From: Clostridiales bacterium
GTDB lineage: Bacteria > Bacillota > Clostridia > Oscillospirales > Oscillospiraceae
DNA length: 64,000 nt
Reading direction: 5' to 3'
NCBI GenBank assembly: GCA_019415645.1
Contig: DXYV01000003.1
Location: forward strand, 82,804 to 146,803
Below are positions 34,519 through 42,117 of this stretch, one piece after another. Position 1 is the first letter of the stretch. Every line of letters begins with the position of its first letter. The notes beneath the pieces are model-generated. The model did not search any database, was not told the origin of the DNA, and was given only the letters and a program-made list of their open reading frames with translations. A program made the position numbers and the translations under genes.

Positions 34519-36471
34519 ATGCGGCACAATTTGTATTCCAATCTTTTATCCCCTATCAAAATTGGAAACACGCTCTTCAGAAATCGTATTTTTTCCTCGC
34601 CAAGCATGCCGCATTATCATCAGGATGCGGGCAAATTCACGGGAGAAAATCTGATCGCTCATTTTGCGGGTCGAGCAAAGGGCGGCGCAGCGCTGGTGAC
34701 CTGCAGCGGCACCAAAATCTATCCAAAGACCGATGTAACCGATCATTTTATTCAGCTAGATCTGTTTGATCCCCAAATTCAAGTATTCCTGTCCCAGATG
34801 GTGGATGCTATCCATTTCTACGGAGCCAAGGCCTCCATCATTTTAGATTCTCCGAAACGGGACGGGTATGATGTTATAGGCGGTATCCCTAGTCATTCGG
34901 TAGCCGGCGACGATAGTCAGTCCACCATTGGGAAAGAACTGCCGGCCTATATGATTGATGAGATTGCCGATGAGTATGCGGAACAGTGCGTCATTTTTAA
35001 GCGATGCGGATTTGACATGGTCTTTGTACATATGTCGTATCAGCAGTTTTTGCCGGCCAGATTCCTTACTCCTCAACTCAATAAACGTACCGATGAGTTT
35101 GGCGGGCCCATTGAAAACCGCGCAAAATTTGCGCTAAAGGTATTTGAGCGCATTAAGCAGCGCTGCGGAAAAGATTTCTTGATTGAGGCCAGTTTAACAC
35201 CCGAAGAAGGGAACGGCGGGCTTACGATGGAGGAATCCGCCAAATTTATCGAGATGGCTAAGGACAATCTTGATATTGTACAGCTCCGATATAACCATAT
35301 TGACACCTCGGTTCCCATGGGATTCCAAAACGATCCGACACCTTGGCGCGGCATGGCGCGGCGGTTCCGTGCATTGGTCAAGCATACCGGCGTAATGGTG
35401 GATACAGTCGGCGGATATTTAGACCCGGCAGTCTGTGAAGAAGTCATCCGGGAGGGAGAAGCCGATGTTCTGTCTATGGCCAGAGGTCTGATTGCAAATC
35501 CGAATTTCGGCACACTGCTTTATCAGGACCGGGCAGATGATATTATTCCTTGTATCCGCTGCAACAAGTGCCACGTAAGCAGCCATACGGATCCGTATCT
35601 CAGTGTCTGTTCGGTAAATCCATATTTGGGATATGAAGCAAGGATGGAATGGATGCTTCAACCTGCTGAGGAGGAAAAGAAAGTAGCAGTGGTGGGCGGT
35701 GGCCCTGGTGGGATGAAAGCAGCGCTGGCCTGTGAGGCCCGCGGACACAAAGTAACTCTTTTCGAGCAGAGCGATCGGTTGGGTGGTCTGCTGAAGCATG
35801 CAGATGTGTGTTCATTTAAGTGGCCCATCCGGCAGTATAAAGATTGGCTGATTTATCAGCTGGGAAAACACAGTGTTTGCATTCGACTGAACACAAAAGC
35901 CACGGCCGAGTTGCTGGCCCAAGAGGGATTTGATGAAGTCATAGTAGCCGTTGGTTCCAGCCCGGTGCTGCCCAGCCGAATCAAAGGCTTGGAACGGGAT
36001 AATGTTTGGACCGCAGTTGATGTATATGGCAATGAGGAGAAATTGGCGCATGAAGTGGTGGTCATCGGCGGCGGTGAAATTGGAGCGGAAACGGCCCTCC
36101 ATTTAGCCCAGAAAGGACATTCGGTCACGGTTGTGGAGATGCAGGACAGGCTGGCTGCAGATGCTACGCCGATTCATTACCGGTCTCTCTTTGAAATGGA
36201 GTGGGAAAAAGAGCCCAACTTCCACTATGTTGTCAATGCTACCTGCACGGAAATCTCCGATAAAGGAGTTGCCTACCGAACTGCAGAGGGGAGAGAACAG
36301 ACGATTCCGGCAGGCAGTATCGTCATAGCGGCAGGAATGGAACCAAATACAGAAGAAGCCAGAGCACTGTATCATCCTACCTACATAGCGCATTTAGTGG
36401 GTGACTGCGATAAGGTTGGAAACATACAAAAGGTGACACGAAGCGCGGTGGGCGCGGCTTCCCTGATCTAA
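34519..36471 (+). CDS. OYE/FadH-like Fe-S flavoprotein reductase, cluster B copy 1
   Basis: This 650-residue paralogue of the cluster A enzymes has an FMN barrel, Cys cluster ('CIRCNKCHVSSHTDPYLSVCSVNP', from about 344), FAD fold ('KVAVVGGGPGGMKAALAC', about 388) and NAD(P) fold ('EVVVIGGGEIGAETALHLA', about 512). The barrel motif is 'VHMSYQQFLPARFLTPQLNKRTDEFGG': it keeps the first His but differs at the positions that are Arg-Leu-Met in the other copies, so its substrate probably differs. AAAGGAAGG precedes ATG 34519. It is a single-gene unit that converges on the LysR gene. It probably reduces a conjugated C=C bond. Confidence 0.85.
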   Translation: MRHNLYSNLLSPIKIGNTLFRNRIFSSPSMPHYHQDAGKFTGENLIAHFAGRAKGGAALVTCSGTKIYPKTDVTDHFIQLDLFDPQIQVFLSQMVDAIHFYGAKASIILDSPKRDGYDVIGGIPSHSVAGDDSQSTIGKELPAYMIDEIADEYAEQCVIFKRCGFDMVFVHMSYQQFLPARFLTPQLNKRTDEFGGPIENRAKFALKVFERIKQRCGKDFLIEASLTPEEGNGGLTMEESAKFIEMAKDNLDIVQLRYNHIDTSVPMGFQNDPTPWRGMARRFRALVKHTGVMVDTVGGYLDPAVCEEVIREGEADVLSMARGLIANPNFGTLLYQDRADDIIPCIRCNKCHVSSHTDPYLSVCSVNPYLGYEARMEWMLQPAEEEKKVAVVGGGPGGMKAALACEARGHKVTLFEQSDRLGGLLKHADVCSFKWPIRQYKDWLIYQLGKHSVCIRLNTKATAELLAQEGFDEVIVAVGSSPVLPSRIKGLERDNVWTAVDVYGNEEKLAHEVVVIGGGEIGAETALHLAQKGHSVTVVEMQDRLAADATPIHYRSLFEMEWEKEPNFHYVVNATCTEISDKGVAYRTAEGREQTIPAGSIVIAAGMEPNTEEARALYHPTYIAHLVGDCDKVGNIQKVTRSAVGAASLI

Positions 36472-36514
36472 ATTCGCCATATGTATCGGGAAACTGAGGA
36501 TTGCAACAATATCG

Positions 36515-37426
36515 TTATATTGGTGTATGATCCGAAGAAATATTCCGAAAAGACTGCATCAAATACTCAAAAAAATGCCGTGCGGCGGAAGAAAGCGGTC
36601 GGCCTTTCAGTTTTGCGATACCTGTAGTCCAGGTGCAGTCTACATCGGTGATTTTAAGATATGTCGTACGACTGGTTTCACCGCAGGCTTCATGAAACTT
36701 GTATCGGCCTTTGGAAATTAAGGATACGCCATAGTTATTAGCGACTAGGTCTCCGATCAGGTCAGGCTGATTGCCTTCAAACATGATGTTGGGTTCAAAG
36801 CCGGCTTGAAAGCAGTATCCAACAAACTGGTCATGGAGATCTTGGTTGCTGTTATTGACCAAAAAACGCTCATGGGCCAAATCTCGAAGTGCTACCTGCT
36901 TTTGCGCGGCCAGCGGGTGATCCACGGACACCAGAATTCCTTGTTCATCCTTAAAGACTGGGAACCATTCGACGGATGGAGATTGGAGAGAGAAAAAACT
37001 GACAGCAATATCAATTTCGCGCAATTCAAGCAATTGATGCATTTCTTTTGCGGTGTGCTGCGATTGGTACAGATGGATATTGGGATGATTCAATAAATAG
37101 GGGCCAACCAGAGGAGTTACCTGCTCAAGCACGGCGGCTGCAAAATAAATATTCCCGCCCTCAGGGCTTTTCAGTGAGTTGACCATATGGATCCCCTCAT
37201 TTAGATGGAGAAACACGAGGTTGACCTCTTGAAGAAGCGCGCGTCCATATTCATTGAGCCTGATCTTTCCCTTTTCACGGTCGAAAAGCTTAACGCCAAG
37301 CTCATCCTCCAAATTGGCGATTGTCGCACTCAGCGTAGGCTGAGTAATATGCAGGGCTCTTGCGGCTTTAGTGAAATGTTCCATTTGCGCGGCGATGCGG
37401 AAATAGTGCAGCTGACTTAGCTCCAA
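36515..37426 (-). CDS. LysR-family transcriptional regulator of cluster B
   Basis: This 303-residue protein has 'MELSQLHYFRIAAQMEHFTKAARALHITQPTLSATIANLEDELGVKLFDREKGKIRLNEYG' as its winged HTH and a C-terminal effector domain of about 210 residues. It is transcribed away from the FrdA-like gene at 37542, the usual LysR layout, with a 16-bp palindrome in the shared intergenic region. It starts at TTG (complement of 37424-37426) behind AGGAGG. It probably activates the FrdA-SDR-SDR-PrpD-OYE operon and represses itself. Confidence 0.9.
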   Translation of the reverse strand: MELSQLHYFRIAAQMEHFTKAARALHITQPTLSATIANLEDELGVKLFDREKGKIRLNEYGRALLQEVNLVFLHLNEGIHMVNSLKSPEGGNIYFAAAVLEQVTPLVGPYLLNHPNIHLYQSQHTAKEMHQLLELREIDIAVSFFSLQSPSVEWFPVFKDEQGILVSVDHPLAAQKQVALRDLAHERFLVNNSNQDLHDQFVGYCFQAGFEPNIMFEGNQPDLIGDLVANNYGVSLISKGRYKFHEACGETSRTTYLKITDVDCTWTTGIAKLKGRPLSSAARHFFEYLMQSFRNISSDHTPI

Positions 37427-37493
37427 TGGAATTGCCTCCTTTCGTTCCTCTTGCTTCGCATCTTATCACGAAGATCAAAATTCTGCAATTAGC

Positions 37494-37509
37494 TCCAAAA
37501 TATTTTGGA
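37494..37509. promoter_or_regulatory. palindromic operator between divergent LysR and FrdA-like genes
   Basis: TCCAAAATATTTTGGA is a perfect 16-bp palindrome in the 115-bp divergent region, 32 bases from ATG 37542. Its position and AT-rich centre fit a LysR binding site. Confidence 0.6.
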
Positions 37510-37541
37510 CAATAAAACAACAAGAAAAGGATGTGATATAT

Positions 37542-39059
37542 ATGAAGCAGAAACACTATGATCTATGTATTTTGGGAGGCTCTCTGGCTGGATTATCTGC
37601 GGCTGTCCGAGCAAAGGAACTAGGGGTCCAGCGTGTATTGGTGTTGGAAAAAATGAAGTTTTTAGGCGGATGTGCAAAGCTGGCAGGCGGAATTTACTCA
37701 GTCGAAAGCCCCACGCAGCGCCGATTGGGACTTCATTATACTGCGGACGAATGCTTCCGGGGACATATGGATATCAACAACTGGGACTGTGACGTAAAGC
37801 TTGTAGGGAAGTGGCAGCGGCGTACGGGAGATAACATCCGCTGGCTGGAAGAAAAGGGGTGTTGGTTTACAAAAGTATTGAATTTCTCGGGAGAAAAACG
37901 TTTCTACCATATGACAGAGAAGCCTACCGGCAATACGATAATTGAAACGCTGGTAAAGGAATGCCAGCGGTTCGGAGTTGAGATTTTGACCGAAGCCCCG
38001 GCGAAGCATTTGCTTGTCAGGGATGAAAAAGTAGTCGGTGTCCAGGCGGAGCTGAATGGAGTTCTCACAGATATTTCGGCCGATAATATCCTGATTGCAA
38101 CCGGCTCTATCTCAGCCAATGAAGCTCTGTTAAAAAAGTTCTACCCGGGAGAGGACTTGTCCCACACAAAAATTATGGCTCGGGTACCGCACAACACCGG
38201 AGACGGTTATCTTATGGCGATGGAGATTGGTGCGGCCGAGACTCCGATTTCCACTCTTTATATCGGACCGCACAATCATCCATATAACCAAAGAACAGGC
38301 CTTATCATGCGTCGTCCGCAGGTCGTAAAGCTTAATCGGAATGGTGAGCGCTTTACAGATGAGTCTATGCCAGAGACCCGTGATTTTGGCTGGATGCAGT
38401 CGATTGCCCTGAACAGACAACCTGGGAAGATCTGTTATGGAATTATGGATCAATCCATTTTTGATTACTATATGACCCATAAACAGAATTTAACGGCGTT
38501 TGAATTCCGCCATGGAAATCGTAAAAATCAGGATGCGCTATCCGACTATGGTAAGAAAGAGGGTGTGGAAACCATCGATAAGGGGGCCACGGCCTGGCTG
38601 GACATGGTGCCGGATGACATTCAAAAGGAAGCTGATGAAGGAAGAATTTTTATTTGTGCCACTTTAGATGAGGTGGCAGAGGCTATTGGGGCCAAAGACC
38701 CTGAAATCGTGAAAGAAACGATACGGAACTACAACTACGCCTGCGAGCAGCATTATGATGCCGAGTGCCTGAAGGATCCGCGGTATTTGATGCCCCTTAC
38801 AACGCCGCCCTACTATGTGTTTGTAGCATATCAGGGCATTGATACCTGTATCGGCGGAATCCGGGTAAACCATAAATTACAGGTGGTAGACCGGGAATGT
38901 TGGCCCATTGAAGGATTGTATTGCGCCGGAGTCGCAGCGGGCGGATGGTGTTCACGGGGATATGGATATTTCGGTTCCGAAATGAGTTTTGTCCTCTATT
39001 CCGGTATAGCAGTGGGAGAAGAAGTTGCGAGTCGGGTTCACAACCAGAAGGATGGCTAA
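37542..39059 (+). CDS. FrdA-like FAD-dependent oxidoreductase, cluster B
   Basis: This 505-residue FAD-binding-2 family protein has 'DLCILGGSLAGLSAAVRAKELG' near residue 7, 'LEKMKFLGGCAKLAGGIYSVESP' near 35, 'IGPHNHPYNQRTGLIMRRPQVVKLNRNGERFT' near 245 and 'YQGIDTCIGGIRVN' near 430. It is clearly the orthologue-like partner of the 11555 protein. There is no signal peptide or extra redox domain. It would accept or donate electrons at a ring bond of the pathway substrate. ATG 37542 stands behind AAAAGGA; an upstream GTG in frame is too near that site. It starts a five-gene operon. Confidence 0.8.
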   Translation: MKQKHYDLCILGGSLAGLSAAVRAKELGVQRVLVLEKMKFLGGCAKLAGGIYSVESPTQRRLGLHYTADECFRGHMDINNWDCDVKLVGKWQRRTGDNIRWLEEKGCWFTKVLNFSGEKRFYHMTEKPTGNTIIETLVKECQRFGVEILTEAPAKHLLVRDEKVVGVQAELNGVLTDISADNILIATGSISANEALLKKFYPGEDLSHTKIMARVPHNTGDGYLMAMEIGAAETPISTLYIGPHNHPYNQRTGLIMRRPQVVKLNRNGERFTDESMPETRDFGWMQSIALNRQPGKICYGIMDQSIFDYYMTHKQNLTAFEFRHGNRKNQDALSDYGKKEGVETIDKGATAWLDMVPDDIQKEADEGRIFICATLDEVAEAIGAKDPEIVKETIRNYNYACEQHYDAECLKDPRYLMPLTTPPYYVFVAYQGIDTCIGGIRVNHKLQVVDRECWPIEGLYCAGVAAGGWCSRGYGYFGSEMSFVLYSGIAVGEEVASRVHNQKDG

Positions 39060-39079
39060 AGAGGGAGGCGGCCAGCTCC

Positions 39080-39841
39080 ATGAGACGTTTTGAAGGAAAA
39101 ACCGTATTGGTTACGGGGGCCTCAGCTGGAATTGGCAGGCACACAGCGCTGGAATTTGCCAGAGAAGGTGCCAAGGTGGTGCTTGTGGCCCGGCGAACGG
39201 ATAAATTGAAGGAGGTGCAGGATGAGATTGTATCGTTGGGCGGTCAAACAATCCTGGCGCCCGGAGACGTTACCGTAGCTAGTGATGTAGAAAAAATATT
39301 TCGCGTTGCAGCCACTGGGTTCGGCGGAGTAGATATTCTGGTTAATAACGCAGGAATATCGGATGGCAGCTTTGCTACGGTACATTGCACGGATGAAAAT
39401 TGGTTCCGCAACCTTGCAGTCAATGAAAAGTCGGTTTTCCTTTGTACAAGGGCTGCGCTGCGTCATATGACCCAAACGGGGCGGGGGTCCATTATCAATG
39501 TATCTTCCATTGGCGGAGTATATGCGGTAGCTGGCGCAGCCTATTCAGCAGCCAAAAGAGCGGTCATAGGCCTGACCAAAAATGTAGCCCTTCAATATGC
39601 TGGTACGGACATCCGGTGTAACGCAGTATGTCCTGGCCCAGTCCCGACGGAACTGCTGTCTGCTGAGGCGGATTCAAGCACTGATCTGGAGATGCGGAAA
39701 CTGACAGGGGAACATATTGATAAAAGCATTCCGCTTTTGCAGGTAGAAGATATATCAAATGCTATTTTGTTTTTCGCGGATGATCGTTCAGTGCGAATCA
39801 CGGGACAGATCCTTGTAGTAGATAGCGGCAGATGTTTGTGA
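39080..39841 (+). CDS. SDR-family oxidoreductase, cluster B copy 1
   Basis: This 253-residue classical SDR has 'TGASAGIG' (about 11-18), 'VARRTDK' after beta-2 (NADP-like), 'NNAGISD', 'NVSSIGGVYAVAGAAYSAAK' with Tyr about 153, and 'RCNAVCPGPVPTEL'. It is nearly the same protein as 13116 in cluster A, including the SIGGVY motif. It interconverts a hydroxyl and a ketone. ATG 39080 follows GAGGGAGG, 20 bases after the FrdA-like stop. Confidence 0.88.
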   Translation: MRRFEGKTVLVTGASAGIGRHTALEFAREGAKVVLVARRTDKLKEVQDEIVSLGGQTILAPGDVTVASDVEKIFRVAATGFGGVDILVNNAGISDGSFATVHCTDENWFRNLAVNEKSVFLCTRAALRHMTQTGRGSIINVSSIGGVYAVAGAAYSAAKRAVIGLTKNVALQYAGTDIRCNAVCPGPVPTELLSAEADSSTDLEMRKLTGEHIDKSIPLLQVEDISNAILFFADDRSVRITGQILVVDSGRCL

Positions 39842-39852
39842 GGAGGTTGCCT

Positions 39853-40623
39853 ATGGGACAGTTTGAACAGCAAGTGGCCTGTATTACCGGCGGGGCGTCT
39901 GGCATAGGCAGGGCAACCGCTTTGAAATTTGCAAAGGAGGGAGCGAATGTTGTTTTAGTGGATTGTGCGCAAGAAGAGCTGGTTCGCGTTGCGGAAGAGA
40001 TTAGGTCTATGGGGGGAGAAGCACTGGCTTTGGCGGCCGATGTTACCTCTGTGACAGAATGCAACAATGTTTTCCAGCGGATTGATCAGCAGTTTGGTCG
40101 ACTAGATATACTGGTCCTTTGTGCGGGTGTGCTGGATTATAACCGCAGTGTTCTGCATACGGACGAAGCGCTTTGGGACCGGACGATTGCGATCAATCAG
40201 ACCGGCGTATTCTTGTATTGTAGAGAAGGACTCAAACGAATGGAGCGGCAGGGAGCAGGCAAGATTGTGATTGTCTCCTCAATGGCGGGAGTATCCGCAA
40301 ATGCCGGTGCGGCCTATACGGCTTCCAAACATGCCGTTATCGCATTGGCAAAAAACATAGCCATTCAGTATGCGGGCACTGGAATCCGCTGCAATGTAGT
40401 CTGTCCAGGCAGAACGGACACTCCCATGAATCGCAGCATGGAATACTTCAAACAAATGGACCATGAGTTTATGGATATTTGTGGAAGACATACGCGGCGG
40501 CTGCCGGAAAAAATCCCTGCCGAGGGGCAGGCAGATGTGATCTTGTTCTTTGCCAGCGACGCTTCCAGACATGTCAATGGGCAATGGTTAATCGTAGACG
40601 ATGGATCATCCAAACATTTATAG
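39853..40623 (+). CDS. SDR-family oxidoreductase, cluster B copy 2
   Basis: This 256-residue classical SDR has 'TGGASGIG' (about 11-18), 'LVDCAQE' after beta-2 (Asp, NAD-like), 'LCAGVLDYN' in place of NNAG, 'VSSMAGVSANAGAAYTASK' with Tyr about 154, and 'RCNVVCPGRTDTPMN'. The odd xCAGVLD motif is shared with 13883 of cluster A, confirming pairwise orthology of the two SDRs between the clusters. AGGAGG (39841-39846) precedes ATG 39853, so it is coupled to the previous gene. Confidence 0.88.
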   Translation: MGQFEQQVACITGGASGIGRATALKFAKEGANVVLVDCAQEELVRVAEEIRSMGGEALALAADVTSVTECNNVFQRIDQQFGRLDILVLCAGVLDYNRSVLHTDEALWDRTIAINQTGVFLYCREGLKRMERQGAGKIVIVSSMAGVSANAGAAYTASKHAVIALAKNIAIQYAGTGIRCNVVCPGRTDTPMNRSMEYFKQMDHEFMDICGRHTRRLPEKIPAEGQADVILFFASDASRHVNGQWLIVDDGSSKHL

Positions 40624-40634
40624 GAGGGAGATGA

Positions 40635-42029
40635 ATGGATTCTTCGTATCATTTTGTGGAGTTCGCGGAAAGCACCACATTTGACAGTGTTCCCAAGGAA
40701 CTGATCTCTCTTTTGAAAAAAGATGTACTGGATACCCTGGGGAACATTTTGGCCGGTAGCGGGGAGCCCATCGCCCCAAAGCTTCTGAATGTTATGTCAT
40801 CGCTTGAAGGAAAAGCAGAGAGCCAGGTCATAGCCTATCCGGCACGTCTGCCCGTGGGAGATGCTGCGATGCTCAATGCGTCAATGGCGTTTGCGCTGGA
40901 TTATGACGACATTCATGAGCCGTCCCGAACCCACTTTGGATGCAGCGCAATTCCGACGGCGTTGGCGGTAGCTGAGGCGATGAAGCTGTTTGACGGAAGA
41001 AAAGTTCTGACCGCGCTGGCAGTCGCATTAGAATTGGCAGCTCGCCTGGGCAAATATATGATTCGACGTAACCCAACTCAAATTATGGGCGGATGGGATT
41101 ATGCTGCGCTCCACGCATATTTGTACACTGCAGTAATTGCGGGAAAGCTGATGGATTTTGATCAGAAGACTTTGGGGAATACGCTGGGAATCGCTTACCA
41201 CCAGTGTGCCGGCACGAGCGTTTCGGCGATGGATCATGCCGACACGAAAATCCTTGGGCCGGGATTGGCGGCACGGGGAGGAATACTGGCGGCGAAACTG
41301 GCGTCAGCCGGAATAACGGGTGCCACCTCAATCTTTGATTCCTCCGACATCAGCATGGACTCTCAGTACCATAATGGAGTAGACAAGCAAGCGTTTGCAG
41401 GAGAACTTGGAAAGCGCTGGGAGGCACTGGAACTGGGCTTCAAAGCATATCCCTGCTGTCGGCTCATTCACCGTCATATTGATGCGGCATTAGGGTTGGC
41501 CCAAAAGTATGAGATTGAGCCGGAAGAAATTCGTATTATCCACACGACGTACTGTCCCATGATCGCACCAATGTGCCAAGCGAGCCGCACAAATTGCCAC
41601 CCGGCTACAAAACTGGAGGCTCAATTTTCCGTGCCCTATACAGTGGCCTGCGCATTGGCCAAACGCAAGGTAGCGATTGATGAATTTGACGTGAGCGCTT
41701 TTACCGATCCTGTCATTGCCGAGTTGACAGAAAAATATGAGGCCGAAGTGGATGAAGGGCTTTCTTCTCTGGATGACCCGGCGGAACTTACCGTAGTTAC
41801 TGAGCGTGGGCGTTTTACGGTCCACACAGGTCATCCGCTCGGTGCGCCCGAGAATCCAATTTCGCAGCAGGCCCTTCAGGAGAAATTCTTTGATTGTGCG
41901 GCCCATGGAAAACGGCCAATTAGGAAAGGACAGGCACAAAAACTTGTAGATTTGGTGGAACATTTGGATGAGGCATATGCCCTTCCGGAAATGCTGGAAC
42001 TTCTTAGGCAAATCTCCAATGCAAGCTGA
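40635..42029 (+). CDS. MmgE/PrpD-family protein
   Basis: This 464-residue protein is of the family that includes 2-methylcitrate dehydratase, cis-aconitate decarboxylase and iminodisuccinate epimerase. Visible family segments are 'KKDVLDTLGNILAGSGEPIAPKLL', 'AMLNASMAFALDYDDIHEPSRTHFGCSAIPTALAVAE', 'GNTLGIAYHQCAGTSVSAMDH' and 'LELGFKAYPCCRLIHRHIDAALGLA'. These enzymes act on carboxylates without a metal or CoA, by proton abstraction next to a carboxyl or carbonyl. Cluster A has no counterpart. AGGAGGGAG precedes ATG 40635, 11 bases after the SDR stop. It suggests the pathway substrate bears a carboxylate, or a hydroxy-acid to be dehydrated. Confidence 0.85.
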   Translation: MDSSYHFVEFAESTTFDSVPKELISLLKKDVLDTLGNILAGSGEPIAPKLLNVMSSLEGKAESQVIAYPARLPVGDAAMLNASMAFALDYDDIHEPSRTHFGCSAIPTALAVAEAMKLFDGRKVLTALAVALELAARLGKYMIRRNPTQIMGGWDYAALHAYLYTAVIAGKLMDFDQKTLGNTLGIAYHQCAGTSVSAMDHADTKILGPGLAARGGILAAKLASAGITGATSIFDSSDISMDSQYHNGVDKQAFAGELGKRWEALELGFKAYPCCRLIHRHIDAALGLAQKYEIEPEEIRIIHTTYCPMIAPMCQASRTNCHPATKLEAQFSVPYTVACALAKRKVAIDEFDVSAFTDPVIAELTEKYEAEVDEGLSSLDDPAELTVVTERGRFTVHTGHPLGAPENPISQQALQEKFFDCAAHGKRPIRKGQAQKLVDLVEHLDEAYALPEMLELLRQISNAS

Positions 42030-42117
42030 GAAAATGCTGTTTCGTTCGCAGATGTTTGATTAAGTATGACTGCCGTGGAAGCAGATGCTTCTGAGTAATG
42101 GACTTGGAGGAGAGACC

